Assembly (NCBI GenBank): GCA_016191785.1
Contig: JACPVJ010000117.1
Span: 62,001-126,000, forward strand
From: Myxococcales bacterium
GTDB lineage: Bacteria > Myxococcota_A > Polyangia > Polyangiales > Polyangiaceae
Direction: 5' to 3'
DNA length: 64,000 nucleotides
In this document: in pieces, positions 32,701 to 42,032 of the stretch
Layout: each line of letters begins with the position of its first letter
Position numbering within the stretch: the first letter of the stretch is position 1
The notes under the pieces: model-generated
What the model was told of the DNA's origin: nothing
The model's database searches: none
What the model saw: only the letters and a program-made list of their open reading frames with translations
Made by a program: the position numbers and the translations under genes

Positions 32701-35700
32701 GACGCTCCATCGGCACCTCGGTGACTCCGGCAGCGCGCTGACCAACTATCGCGAGATCCTGTTCATCAACCAGGATCACGAGGGCGCGCGCCTGGCCTTG
32801 GAAGAGATGATGGGCGAAGAGGAGCAGCGCGCGGAAGCGGCGGCGATCCTCGAGACCATCTACGAGGCGCGCGAAGACTGGGAGAAGCTGGTCGGCGCCC
32901 TTGAAATCCTGGCGGCGGCCGACGCCGACCCCGAGCGGCGCGTCGCGCTGCTGCGAAAGATCGCGTCGGTCGCGGCGAACCAGCTGCGGGCGCTCGACCG
33001 CGCAATTGACGCTCAGGCCCGGGCGCTGAAGCAAGACCCGGCGCTCTCCGACACCCGCTTCGAGCTCGAGCAGCTCGCCGAGCAGTCGGGCGCGTGGAAC
33101 GACGTGATCCGCATCTACCAGGACGTCGCCGCCGGCCTCGACGACGCCGCGCTCGCCCGCGACTACTGGATGCGTCTGGCGTCGATCCAAGAGCAGCTGC
33201 AGCTCGTGGCCGACGCGGCACAGAGCTACGACAAGGTGCTCGCCCTGGATCCGGGGGACGCCGAGGCGCTGGCCGCGATGGACGCGCTCTACCGCGGTAC
33301 CGGACACTGGGACGACCTGGTCACGGTGTTCCGTCGTCGCATCGAGCTCGCCCAGGACGGCGCCGAGCGCGAGGGGCTCTACGCGCAGATGGCGCAGGTC
33401 TACGAAGAGAAGCTCGGCCGGCCCTCGGAGGCCATCGCGGCCTACCGCGAGGTGCTCGCGCTCGACCCCGCGAGCGGCGTGGCGCTGGCGGCGCTCGACG
33501 GCCTCTTCACCCGTCAGAGCATGTGGCCCGAGCTGGCCGAGAACCTCGAGACGCAGCTCAGCTTGGCGGACGACGACGCGACCCAGCTGTCGCTCATGCT
33601 GCGCCTGGCGTCGCTGCGCGAGACGCGAATGAACGACGTCGAGGCCGCGATCGAGGGCTACCGCCAGGTGCTCGAGCGCGAGCCGACCAGTGAAGCCGCG
33701 ATCGCGGCGCTCGAGCGGTTGGGCCAGGCGGCGGAGCACGAGCTCTCGATCGCCGAGATCCTCGAACCGCTCTATCGCCAGCAGGGCGATTTCCAGAAGC
33801 TGATCGGCGTGCACGAGGTGCAGGTTCGTCGCGCCGAAGACGCGTCGCGCAAGGTCGAGCTGCTCCACCAGATCGCTTCTCTGCATGAAGACGCCGCCGG
33901 CGACCTGAACGCGGCCTTCGACACCATGGCCCGCGCCCTGGCGGCCGACCCCTCCCACGAAGAGACGCAGGGCGGCATCGATCGCGTGGCCCGCGCCACC
34001 GGGCGTTTCCAGGATCTGGCGCAGGTCTACGAGCGCCTCGCGCAAGAGCAGAGCGACCCCGAGCTCTCGAGCCAGCTCTACACCTTCGCCGCGCGGGTCT
34101 TCGAGAACGACGTCGGCAACGTGGATCGGGCCATCGAGCTCTACCGACAGGTCCTGAAGATCGACGCGATGAACCTGGCGGCAGCCGAGTCGTTGCAGAC
34201 GCTCTTCCAGTCCACCGAGCGCTATGCCGACATGGCGCTGATCCTCCAGCGCAAGGCCACCATCCTCGAGGACGCCGAGGACCAAAAGGCCGCCCTCTAT
34301 CAGGCAGCCGGCATCGAAGAAGAGGTGCTCGAGCGCAAAGAGGCCGCAATCAACGTCTACCTGAAGGTCCTGGAGATCGATCCCGAGGACCTGAAGAGCA
34401 TCGACGCACTGATCAACCTCTACCTGGGGCTCTCGCGCTGGGAAGAGCTGCTTGGCGTGTACGCCAAGAAGGTCGATCTGGTGATCGACACCGACGAAAA
34501 GAAGATGATCTTCTACCAGGTCGGTGCGGTCTACGAGCGCGAGCTCGCGGACGTGAGCCGCGCCATCGACACCTACCAGAAGGTGCTCGAGCTCGATCCC
34601 GACGACCTCACGGCGCTCGGCCGACTGGACGTGCTCTACCAGACGGCTCAGAACTGGCCCGAGCTGCTCAGCGTGCTGCAGCACGAGGCGGAGCTCACGC
34701 AGGACCCGGCGGAGGCCGTCAGCTTCCAGTATCGCATCGCGGAGCTGTTCGAGAGGCACCTGTCCGACGTCGAGCGCGCGGTCGAGCTCTACCGCGACAT
34801 CCTGGGGATCCAGTCGGATCACCAACCCACGCTGGCGGCACTCGAAGGCATCAAGGACGGCGACCGAGCGGCGCTGGCCGCGGCCGGCGTGCTCGAGCCG
34901 GTGTACGACGCCTTGAGCGAGTGGCAGCGCCTGGTCAGCGTGCTCGAAGTCCAGGTGCGCCACGCCGAGGACGCCTTCGGCAAGGTCGAGCTGCTCCATC
35001 GCATCGCTCGCCTCTACGAAGAGAGCCTGGCCGATCCGCACAGCGCGTTTTCGACCTATGCCCGTGCCGTGCAGGCGGACTCGCAGAACGAAGAGTCGCT
35101 CGCCTCGCTCGAACGCCTGGCCAACCTGATCGAGAAGTGGCCGGCCGTGGCCGAGCTGTACGACGCCGAGCTGGAAAAGCTGGGCGAGCAGCCGGAGCGC
35201 GTGGTCGAGCTGGGGCTGCGCGTGGCGCAGGTCTACGAAGTGCAGCTCGAGAGCCTGGACAACGCCGTCGCCCGCTATCGCCGGGTGCTCGAGGCCGACC
35301 CCGAGAACCAGAGCGCGGTGCGCGCCCTCGACCGCCTGTTCACCCAGGCCGAGCGTTGGGTCGAGCTGACCGAGGTGCTCAAGCGTGAGGCCGACATCGG
35401 GCAGAGCCCCGACGAGATCCTCGAGTTCAAGTACCGCCTGGGGCAGGTCTACCAGCTTCGTCTCGGCGATCTGGACCGAGCCATCGAGGCCTATCGCGAA
35501 GTGATCAACGCCGCGCCCGAGAACGGCGACACGCTGGCCGCGCTCGAGGGGCTGTTCGAGTCCGGCGTGAAGCAGCTCGAGGTCGCGGAGATCCTCGAGC
35601 CGCTCTACCAGCAGGCGGGCGAGTGGGAGAAGCTGATCCGCGTGCGCGAGGCCGAGCTCGCCCACATCACCGACGCCGACCAGCGGATCGCCATGCACCA

Positions 35701-38700
35701 CCGCATCGCGGAGGACGCGGAAGAGCGCCTGATGGATCCTGTCCGTGCCTTCGAGGTGCACGTGCGCGCCCTGAAGGAGCGGCCGCTCGAAGAGCGAACC
35801 GGTGAAGAGGTCGAGCGCCTGGCCGCGATGATCGACGGCGGCTGGGAGCAGCTGGCGAACGCGTACGCGGACGTGCTCGGTATCGAGGGCAACGACGCAG
35901 GGACGCAGGCCGCCGTCGGCAAGCGATTGGCGCGAGTGTTCGAGGAAGAGCTCGCGGACGTCGCCAAGGCCGAAGAGACCTACCGCTACGTGCTGACGGT
36001 GGTCCCGTCGGAGGTCGATGCGCTCGCCAACCTCGATCGCATCTACACCTTGCTTGAGCAGTGGCCCGAGCTGGCAGGCGTGCTCGAGCAGCGGGCCGAG
36101 GCCGCCGAAGAGCCGGCCGACAAGATCGAGCTCAACACCCGCCTGGGACAGGTCTACGAAGAGCAGCTGGGCCAGGTCGACGACGCCGTCCGGGCGTTCC
36201 GCCGCATCTTCGATCAGCTCGAGCCTGCCAATGAAGACGCGATTGCGGCCCTGGGGCGCATCTACGAACAGACCGAGCGTTGGGTCGAGCTCGACGGTGT
36301 CTACCGTCGCGAGCTCGAGAACGCCTCGGGCGACGTGCAAGAGGCGGAGATCCGCGCCAAGCTCGCGCGCCTCGCCTCGGACCGCCTGGGCAAGGTCGAA
36401 GAGGCCATCGAGGGCTGGAAGCGAGTGCTCGATCTTCGGGGTGAGGACCCAGAGGCCCTGTGGGCCCTCGCGGGCCTCTACGAGCAGCAGGGGAAGTGGG
36501 CCGAGCTCACCGACATGCTGGAGCGGCACTTCGACATCGCCGAGAGCGACGAAGATCGCGTGAACATCCTGACGCGCCGCGCGCGTCTTTTCTCCGAGCA
36601 GCTGGGGCGAGACGACGAGGCGCTCGAGACCTGGCAGCGCGTGCTCGACATCGACTTCTCGAACGTGGCCGCGCTCCGCGCGATCGCCCAGATCTGGCGC
36701 GTCCGTCAGGATCCGCGCGAGCTGGTCGCCGCGCTCCACGCGAGCATCGACCGCGCGGCGGCGCTGCTCGACCCGGCCGAGCTGGTCGCCACCTATCGCG
36801 AGCTGGGCAAGACCTACGGCCAGGTGCTGGAGCAGCCGTTCGAGTCGGCCGAGGCCTGGCGCAACTTGCTCGAGGTCGATCCCCACGACTTCGAGGCGAT
36901 GGCCGAGCTCGAGCGGGTGTACCGCGCCGAAGAGCGCTGGCCCGAGGTGGTGGACGTGAAGCTGCGTCGCGCCGAGGCGCTCGAGGAGCCGGCCGAGAAG
37001 ATCCGTGAGCTCCTGGAGGTCACGCAGATCTGGAAGAAGGAAGTCAACGACTACGACAAGGCGACGCCGGCGTTCGAGCGAGTGCTCGGGATCGACGCCA
37101 CGCACGACGAGGCCTTCGAGTCACTCGAGCGTCTGCACGGCGCGGCAGAGCGCTGGGAGCAGCTGGTCGAGCTCTACCTCAACCGCCTCGAGACGCGGGA
37201 GGAAGTGTCGGAGAAGAACGACCTCTTGCGACGCATCGCCCATGTCTTCGAAGAGAAGCTGGACGACAAGAACCAGGCCTTCGACGCGATGGTCAACGCC
37301 TTCGCCGAGGACTACGGCGACGACGAGAGCGTTCGCTACCTCGAGAAGATGGCAGCCGGCACGGGTCGCTGGGGTGAGCTGATCAACACCGCCAACGCCT
37401 GGCTCAAAGAAGAGGAAGACGCGCGCAAGAAGATCGACCTCTGCCTGCGCCTGGGCAAGTGGTACGGCGAGGACCTCGGTCACCCCGAGTACGCGCAGCC
37501 CTACTACGCGCAGGTCATGCAGCTCGACCCGAACAACGTTCAGGTCTTGCGGCAGATGGCGGCGATCTATCGCCTGGGTGCCCAGTGGCAGAAGATGGGT
37601 GAGACCCTCACTCGAGCGCTCGACGTAGCGGTCGCGAACGAGGACAAGAAGGTGATCTTGTGCGACCTCGGCGACCTGCTCGAGAAGCACATGAACCAGG
37701 CCGACCAGGGCATCACGTTCTACCGGCGTGCCCTCGACGTCGACCCGCTATTCTTGCCGGCTCTCGAGGCGCTCGAGCGCATCTACGACGAGCGGGGCAA
37801 TCACGCGGACCTGGTGCAGATCCTCACCAGCAAGGTGAAGGCGCTCACCGACCCCGATCAGATCGCGCAACACAAGATGCGCCTCGGCGGCCTGTACGAA
37901 ACGGCGCTCGGTGACTTCGAACGTGCCGGCAAGGTGTACCGCGAGGTGCTCGAGCTGGACGGCAGCAGCATCTTTGCGCTGCGGGGGCTCGAGCGCATCT
38001 ACCAGGCGCTGCAAGACTGGCCCGACATGGTCGACGTGCTCGAGCGCCAGCTCGACGTGGTCGAGACCGAGCGCGAGCGAGTGGACGTGCTGCTCAAGCT
38101 GGCGCAGATCCAGGAAGAGCAGTTCCTCAAGGCCGACATCGCGGCCCAGCGGCTGGAGCAAGCGGTCGAGATCGACGCCAGCTGCGAGCCCGCCTACGTC
38201 AGCCTCGAGCGCTGCTACCGGCGACTGAAGCAGTGGCTGGACCTGATCAACAGCTACGAGCGCCACATCAGCGAGGCCGCGGATCAGAGCACGAAGATCG
38301 AGCTCTATGCGGCGATGGCCGAGGTGTACGCGCAAGAGGTCGGGGACGTCGACCGCGCGATCGACGCCTATCAGAACATCGTCGACCTCGACGACACCAA
38401 CATCGCGGCGCTCGACGCGCTGTCCAAGCTCTACGAGAAGCAGGGTGACGCGGCACGGGCCATCGAGTCGATGACGCGCGTGGCAGATCTGACCTCGGAC
38501 GGCACTCAGCGCGTGGAGATGTACTTCCGCATCGGGAAGGCGCTCGACGAGAAGCTGGGCGACCGCGTGCAGGCCCAAGAGCGCTTCGAGATGGCGCTCG
38601 ACCTCGACCCGACCCACCTGCCCACCTTGGCGGCGCTCCGCATCATCGCCGTCGACGAGCAGGACTGGGATCGCGCGGCACGGTACCTCGAGCAGGAGCA

Positions 38701-41011
38701 GCTCAACACGCAAGCTCCCCGGGCGCGAGCGAAGCTCTTGGTCGAGCTCGGCAAGCTGCGCGACGAGATGCTGAGCGAGCACGAGCAGGCGGTCTTGGCC
38801 TACGAGCTCGCCATGCAGTGCGACCAGGACTGCGAGGAAGCCGCGCTACCGCTGGTGCAGGAGTACAGCAACGTCGGACGGTGGCAGGAAGCCGAGCCGC
38901 TGGCGGAGATGCTGGTCAAGAAGAGCAAGAACCGCGAGCGCCACGAGCAGCACATGCTCCAGAAGCTGCTCGGTCGTGTGCACGCTGCGCTCGGCAACCA
39001 CGACCGCGCGCTGCGCGCCTATCAGACCGCCAACCAGCTCGATCTCACCGACCAAGAGGCGATTCGGGGGATCGCCGACGCCGGCTACGAGCTCAAGGAC
39101 TGGCCGACGGCCCTCACCAACTATCAGAAGGTGCTGACGGCGCTCGGCGAGGACGACATCGAGGCGCGCACCGACGTCTACTATCGGTTGGGCTGCATCA
39201 AGCGGGAGCAGAACCAGGCGAAGCAGGCGATCAACAACTTCGAGAAGGCGCTGGCGCTGAACGGGGAGCACCGGCCGACCCTCGAGGCGTTGATCGAGGT
39301 CTACGGGCAGGCCAACGACTGGAAGCAGGTCGCGGCCTACAAGCGGCAGATCCTCGACGGCGTGTACGACGGCGAAGAGCGGTACAACCTTCTCAACGAG
39401 ATCGGCGACCTCTGGGCCGAGAAGGAGAAGAACGCGGTCAAGGCCATCGAGGCCCTGGAAGAGGCGCAAGAGCTCAAGCCGCAGGATCACGTCCTCTTGC
39501 ACAAGTTGCTGCAGCTCTACGGCGAGGCCTCCGAGTGGCAGAAGATGATCGACACGCTGCACGCCATCGCCTCGATCGAGGAGAAGCCCGAGCTGAAGAG
39601 CCGGTACTTCTACACGATGGCTCAGATCTACCGCGACAAGCTCAACGACCTCGACCGGTCGGTCGAGCTGTTCAACGAGTGCCTCGACCTGAACCCCGGG
39701 TACCTGCAGGCGTTCGAGCGCATCAACAAGGTCCTGACGCAGGAGAAGAACTGGAAGCAGCTCGAGCGGTCGTACCGCAAGATGCTCCATCGCATCGCCG
39801 GCAAGGGAAACGCGGACCTGGAGCACACCCTCTGGCACCAGCTCGGTCTGATCTATCGCGACCGGCTGCAGCGCTCGGAAGAGTCGATCGAGGCCTTCAA
39901 GATGGCCGTGACGATCAAGCCCGAAGACGTGATGCAGCACCAGATCCTGGCTGAGCTCTACGAGGTCAGCGAGCGCTTCGACGAGGCCATCACCTCGCAG
40001 CGGAAGATCCTCGAGGCGGATCCGCTGAAGGTGGACCCCTATCGCGCGCTCTACCGCCTGTACCTGCAGAAGCACTCGTACGACGAGGCTTGGTGCATCG
40101 CCGCCGCGATGGCCTTCATGAAGAAGATCGACGGCGAAGAGAAGCAGTTCTTCGAGGACTACAAGCCCCAGGGCATGCTCGCGGTGAAGGGCCGCCTGAG
40201 CAACGAGCACTGGGTGAAGTTCCTGTTCCACCCGGACGAGAACATCTACGTCTCCAAGGTGATGGAGATGATCGCCCCGGCGGCCCTCCAGGCGAAGATC
40301 GCCCAGCTTCAGTCCCAGGGAAAGCTGCCGACCCTCGACAAGCGCTTCAAGCAAGATCCGGCATCCTCGACCGTGACGTTCGCCAAGACCTTCGGCTGGG
40401 CGGCTCAGGTGCTGGGGATCCCGTCGCCGGATCTCTACGTCCGGAACGACGTGCCCGGGTCGATCGTGGCGGTGCCCGCGGTGCCGCCGGCGTCGCTGGC
40501 GGGTCAGACCGTGCTCACCGGTTTCCAGCCGCAAGAGCTGACCTTCATCTGCGGCAAGCACCTCGCCTACTATCGCGGCGAACATTACATCCGCACGCTC
40601 TTCCCGACGCAGGCCGAGCTCACCATCATGCTCTTTGCGGGCGTGATGATCGCGGCGCCCAACACGCCGATGCCGCCGGACCTGCAGCCGCAGATCCGGT
40701 CCACGGCGCAAGAGCTGGCGAAGTACATGCAGCCGGTGCAACTCGAGGGCTTGCGCATCGTGGTGAAGAAGTTCATCGACGAGGGCGCGAAGGCCAACAT
40801 CAAGCGCTGGAACCAGGCGGTGGAGCAGACGGCATGTCGCGCGGGCCTGCTGGTGTGCGCGGATCTCGAGATCGCCAAGAAGATCATCGGCGCCGAGCCG
40901 AGCTTGCCGGGTGACCTCACCCCGCAAGAGAAGATCAAGGACCTGCTCCTCTTCAGCGTGAGCGAGAGCTACGCGCAGCTCCGCAAGGCGCTGGGCATCG
41001 CGGTCGGCTGA
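29744..41011 (+). CDS. gltI: Giant TPR protein, GltI/AgmK-like, with degenerate M48-like end
   Basis: About 3,755 residues, near the roughly 3,800 of AgmK/GltI, the giant TPR protein of the M. xanthus gliding complex. No signal peptide: it begins MDLEQRLNHLERHHDWAGLA and is probably cytoplasmic. Residues about 374-416 are a Pro/Ala-rich linker. Dozens of diverged TPR-like units, many with W.EL and Y..VL..DP features, run through most of the rest (AVRTYERVLEVEPANPAAID, AIDTYQKVLELDPDDLTALG, AIDAYQNIVDLDDTNIAALD). The last 250 residues contain LGIPSPDLYV and ELTFICGKHLAYYRGEHY, which align with M48-type metalloproteases but lack HExxH. CGAGGAAGC precedes ATG 29744. It is probably a scaffold binding many partners. 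Confidence 0.82.
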   Translation: MDLEQRLNHLERHHDWAGLAEALEQAIAGAQDPAVKAELHLRLGRLQQSQFLQSVKALKHFQDAFKLNPALGEALADARRIYWELGKLNMVQKLLELQIKNTNEAQAASLYRELGDVLCDLGDYERAADAYARAMSDGQSGEVGQLLDDVMVGTEDWQERIGVVLRAAHESESAEGKAEALLRAARIARRYAPDEVEGILGRAYSSDPASVVVSALYEGLLVDASRGDSVTAMQRQVLESVADPKVRADLAFRFGARWALRHQNFEAAAPLLDEALSLDPGHEAAFAFYRDVYGTRDGQWAQVAAKAEELAGRADGAQDRAFLLAQAGLVIWREVGDLIKARSCFERLAAVDPEHPAVSAFEAQIGEKLGGGAPLPAAAEVSPAPPEAEAPAASPAPPPAAPAAAPAPAASAPAGGDEAKIAQLRAQLEEQEAGKKFHEYVKTLVALGDEVTDPAERVELFLRAADLYVNKFANQAEAVRTYERVLEVEPANPAAIDYLRQMYEKRRDWEKLIQLKTNEANQYEAGPVRSAAFKEIAQLATERVKKPEVCIDLWAVVLENDAEDADAIEALAQLYERARDYDKLADVLEKQAQITYETSAKINVLNKLGQVVGDRLKDDVRAVEAYRQLLTLQPDDRRAQEQLKKRYVTLGRWDDLEVFYAESGKWDEFIRVLETNETKAETNEQRIGMLLKIAELWMTQKGKPDRSAKAYEKVLSIEPTHLAAAERLIPVYTQANNPKGLSAAIEVKLGHVEDTDERLALLREVAALYETRINDKAKAFERFLSAFELSPHDEQSQSDVERAAHQTGRWDEVVAAYRAAEDRADESGDGAAANVLRLRLGRILVDEVGRVDDALTEYRAVYESEPENAVALEALEKLYRQTERWKDLLEVYAKKRELAYDTESRKPILYEIARLHETQLGDASSAISTYQAVLEDDPADAVALEALDRLYRETSAWESYADVLRRRIELEATEQQLVDLKFRLAQTLHRHLGDSGSALTNYREILFINQDHEGARLALEEMMGEEEQRAEAAAILETIYEAREDWEKLVGALEILAAADADPERRVALLRKIASVAANQLRALDRAIDAQARALKQDPALSDTRFELEQLAEQSGAWNDVIRIYQDVAAGLDDAALARDYWMRLASIQEQLQLVADAAQSYDKVLALDPGDAEALAAMDALYRGTGHWDDLVTVFRRRIELAQDGAEREGLYAQMAQVYEEKLGRPSEAIAAYREVLALDPASGVALAALDGLFTRQSMWPELAENLETQLSLADDDATQLSLMLRLASLRETRMNDVEAAIEGYRQVLEREPTSEAAIAALERLGQAAEHELSIAEILEPLYRQQGDFQKLIGVHEVQVRRAEDASRKVELLHQIASLHEDAAGDLNAAFDTMARALAADPSHEETQGGIDRVARATGRFQDLAQVYERLAQEQSDPELSSQLYTFAARVFENDVGNVDRAIELYRQVLKIDAMNLAAAESLQTLFQSTERYADMALILQRKATILEDAEDQKAALYQAAGIEEEVLERKEAAINVYLKVLEIDPEDLKSIDALINLYLGLSRWEELLGVYAKKVDLVIDTDEKKMIFYQVGAVYERELADVSRAIDTYQKVLELDPDDLTALGRLDVLYQTAQNWPELLSVLQHEAELTQDPAEAVSFQYRIAELFERHLSDVERAVELYRDILGIQSDHQPTLAALEGIKDGDRAALAAAGVLEPVYDALSEWQRLVSVLEVQVRHAEDAFGKVELLHRIARLYEESLADPHSAFSTYARAVQADSQNEESLASLERLANLIEKWPAVAELYDAELEKLGEQPERVVELGLRVAQVYEVQLESLDNAVARYRRVLEADPENQSAVRALDRLFTQAERWVELTEVLKREADIGQSPDEILEFKYRLGQVYQLRLGDLDRAIEAYREVINAAPENGDTLAALEGLFESGVKQLEVAEILEPLYQQAGEWEKLIRVREAELAHITDADQRIAMHHRIAEDAEERLMDPVRAFEVHVRALKERPLEERTGEEVERLAAMIDGGWEQLANAYADVLGIEGNDAGTQAAVGKRLARVFEEELADVAKAEETYRYVLTVVPSEVDALANLDRIYTLLEQWPELAGVLEQRAEAAEEPADKIELNTRLGQVYEEQLGQVDDAVRAFRRIFDQLEPANEDAIAALGRIYEQTERWVELDGVYRRELENASGDVQEAEIRAKLARLASDRLGKVEEAIEGWKRVLDLRGEDPEALWALAGLYEQQGKWAELTDMLERHFDIAESDEDRVNILTRRARLFSEQLGRDDEALETWQRVLDIDFSNVAALRAIAQIWRVRQDPRELVAALHASIDRAAALLDPAELVATYRELGKTYGQVLEQPFESAEAWRNLLEVDPHDFEAMAELERVYRAEERWPEVVDVKLRRAEALEEPAEKIRELLEVTQIWKKEVNDYDKATPAFERVLGIDATHDEAFESLERLHGAAERWEQLVELYLNRLETREEVSEKNDLLRRIAHVFEEKLDDKNQAFDAMVNAFAEDYGDDESVRYLEKMAAGTGRWGELINTANAWLKEEEDARKKIDLCLRLGKWYGEDLGHPEYAQPYYAQVMQLDPNNVQVLRQMAAIYRLGAQWQKMGETLTRALDVAVANEDKKVILCDLGDLLEKHMNQADQGITFYRRALDVDPLFLPALEALERIYDERGNHADLVQILTSKVKALTDPDQIAQHKMRLGGLYETALGDFERAGKVYREVLELDGSSIFALRGLERIYQALQDWPDMVDVLERQLDVVETERERVDVLLKLAQIQEEQFLKADIAAQRLEQAVEIDASCEPAYVSLERCYRRLKQWLDLINSYERHISEAADQSTKIELYAAMAEVYAQEVGDVDRAIDAYQNIVDLDDTNIAALDALSKLYEKQGDAARAIESMTRVADLTSDGTQRVEMYFRIGKALDEKLGDRVQAQERFEMALDLDPTHLPTLAALRIIAVDEQDWDRAARYLEQEQLNTQAPRARAKLLVELGKLRDEMLSEHEQAVLAYELAMQCDQDCEEAALPLVQEYSNVGRWQEAEPLAEMLVKKSKNRERHEQHMLQKLLGRVHAALGNHDRALRAYQTANQLDLTDQEAIRGIADAGYELKDWPTALTNYQKVLTALGEDDIEARTDVYYRLGCIKREQNQAKQAINNFEKALALNGEHRPTLEALIEVYGQANDWKQVAAYKRQILDGVYDGEERYNLLNEIGDLWAEKEKNAVKAIEALEEAQELKPQDHVLLHKLLQLYGEASEWQKMIDTLHAIASIEEKPELKSRYFYTMAQIYRDKLNDLDRSVELFNECLDLNPGYLQAFERINKVLTQEKNWKQLERSYRKMLHRIAGKGNADLEHTLWHQLGLIYRDRLQRSEESIEAFKMAVTIKPEDVMQHQILAELYEVSERFDEAITSQRKILEADPLKVDPYRALYRLYLQKHSYDEAWCIAAAMAFMKKIDGEEKQFFEDYKPQGMLAVKGRLSNEHWVKFLFHPDENIYVSKVMEMIAPAALQAKIAQLQSQGKLPTLDKRFKQDPASSTVTFAKTFGWAAQVLGIPSPDLYVRNDVPGSIVAVPAVPPASLAGQTVLTGFQPQELTFICGKHLAYYRGEHYIRTLFPTQAELTIMLFAGVMIAAPNTPMPPDLQPQIRSTAQELAKYMQPVQLEGLRIVVKKFIDEGAKANIKRWNQAVEQTACRAGLLVCADLEIAKKIIGAEPSLPGDLTPQEKIKDLLLFSVSESYAQLRKALGIAVG

Positions 41012-41133
41012 GCATCACGCCGCGCCCCCGGGTCCGCCGACGAGCGAGGGTCCGGGGGCGGGCAAAGCGACGCCGGGGAGCGAGGGTCCGCGGGCAGGGA
41101 ACGCGGCGATGCGGCAAGGGCCGAGCACCGCGG
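41012..41133. repeat. Convergent gap with direct and inverted repeats
   Basis: Between the convergent gltI-like and barrel genes. A 13-base direct repeat GAGCGAGGGTCCG occurs at 41042-41054 and 41078-41090 (36 bases apart) inside a wider degenerate duplication. CGCCCCCGG (41023-41031) is the exact inverse of CCGGGGGCG (41052-41060). No T tract; it may act as a bidirectional terminator. Confidence 0.45.
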
Positions 41134-41883
41134 CTACTTCCCCGGGAGATCGAGGGTGACGCGGGCGCCGGTCGAGAAGGTCCAGTGGGCGCGGGCGTCA
41201 CCCAGATCACCGGACGAGCGGCTCGAGTAGTAGCCCATGTCGAGCTCGAGATAGGGGCCGAAGCCGACCTTGTCGAAGGCGTACCAGTCGCCGCCCACGG
41301 CGAGCCGGAGCCACTCGATGCCCGAGTAGGTCACGTCGGCCCCCACGCCAGAGAGCGTGGTCCTGCGATAGCCGACGCCCGCGAGCATCCAGGGATCGAA
41401 GCGCACGCCCTGGACCAGGTGGTACCGGACGAACGCGCCGCCCGCCATGCTGGTGGCTTTGCAGTCGCTGCACGACGAGCCGGGATTGCCCAGGGTGAGG
41501 TACTGGCCGAACGCGCCCACCGCCACGGTGCGGCTCAGGCCGTACGAAGCGTCGAGGCCGAATGCCCAACCAGACCCCATCGCGTCGGACTGGGGCGCGT
41601 TCGCTTCCAGCGAGCCGAAGGGCACCGCCACGCCGGCCGAAGGGGAGAGCTGAAAGTGACCGCTGAGCGTGTCCGGTGCAGGGACCACCAAGGGCGGCTC
41701 GGGGCCGTCGTCCTCGGGGGCTTCGGTGGGCGCACGCTTGGGCTTGGGCTTCTGCCCCTCACCCGGGCTGGGCGCTTCCGCGCCCTCTTCTTCGAGCGTC
41801 TCGTCGGGCGGCTCTTGCGCGGCCGCGGCGAGGGGGAACACCCCGAGGGCGGCAGCCGCGAACAGTGGCCAGAACCTCGACAT
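41134..41883 (-). CDS. Outer-membrane beta-barrel protein, possible GltH-type
   Basis: 249 residues. Signal peptide MSRFWPLFAAAALGVFPLAA ending at AAAQE. An acidic Pro/Glu/Lys linker follows to about 70, then about 170 residues of alternating strands (GHFQLSPSAGVAVPFGSLEA, GSGWAFGLDASYGLSRTVAV, PWMLAGVGYRRTTLSGVGAD, GFGPYLELDMGYYSSRSSGD), ending THWTF-like and ARVTLDLPGK. A Cys pair CSDC at about 137-140 may form a disulfide in a loop. It converges on the giant TPR gene. In M. xanthus the barrel gene gltH is adjacent to gltI, so it could be that member, on the opposite strand. Divergent from the sigma-54 activator. Confidence 0.65.
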   Translation of the reverse strand: MSRFWPLFAAAALGVFPLAAAAQEPPDETLEEEGAEAPSPGEGQKPKPKRAPTEAPEDDGPEPPLVVPAPDTLSGHFQLSPSAGVAVPFGSLEANAPQSDAMGSGWAFGLDASYGLSRTVAVGAFGQYLTLGNPGSSCSDCKATSMAGGAFVRYHLVQGVRFDPWMLAGVGYRRTTLSGVGADVTYSGIEWLRLAVGGDWYAFDKVGFGPYLELDMGYYSSRSSGDLGDARAHWTFSTGARVTLDLPGK

Positions 41884-42032
41884 GGGCGCCTTGTTAGCAC
41901 GGTGGGCGCGGTCCGGGACAGCCCCTTGAGGGAGCGCCGTTTTGCGGCGCATCAGCGCCCAAGCAGATCTTTCACGAGACGCGCAACTGCCGCGTACAAC
42001 CCGCCGATGACGTCTTGCAGGTGGAGACGAGC

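Noticed and set aside
30401-37105. A 2,234-codon open frame on the minus strand.
   Set aside because: It lies wholly antisense to the giant TPR gene. It arises from strong third-position GC in a regular TPR gene; no known domain and no ribosome-binding site.
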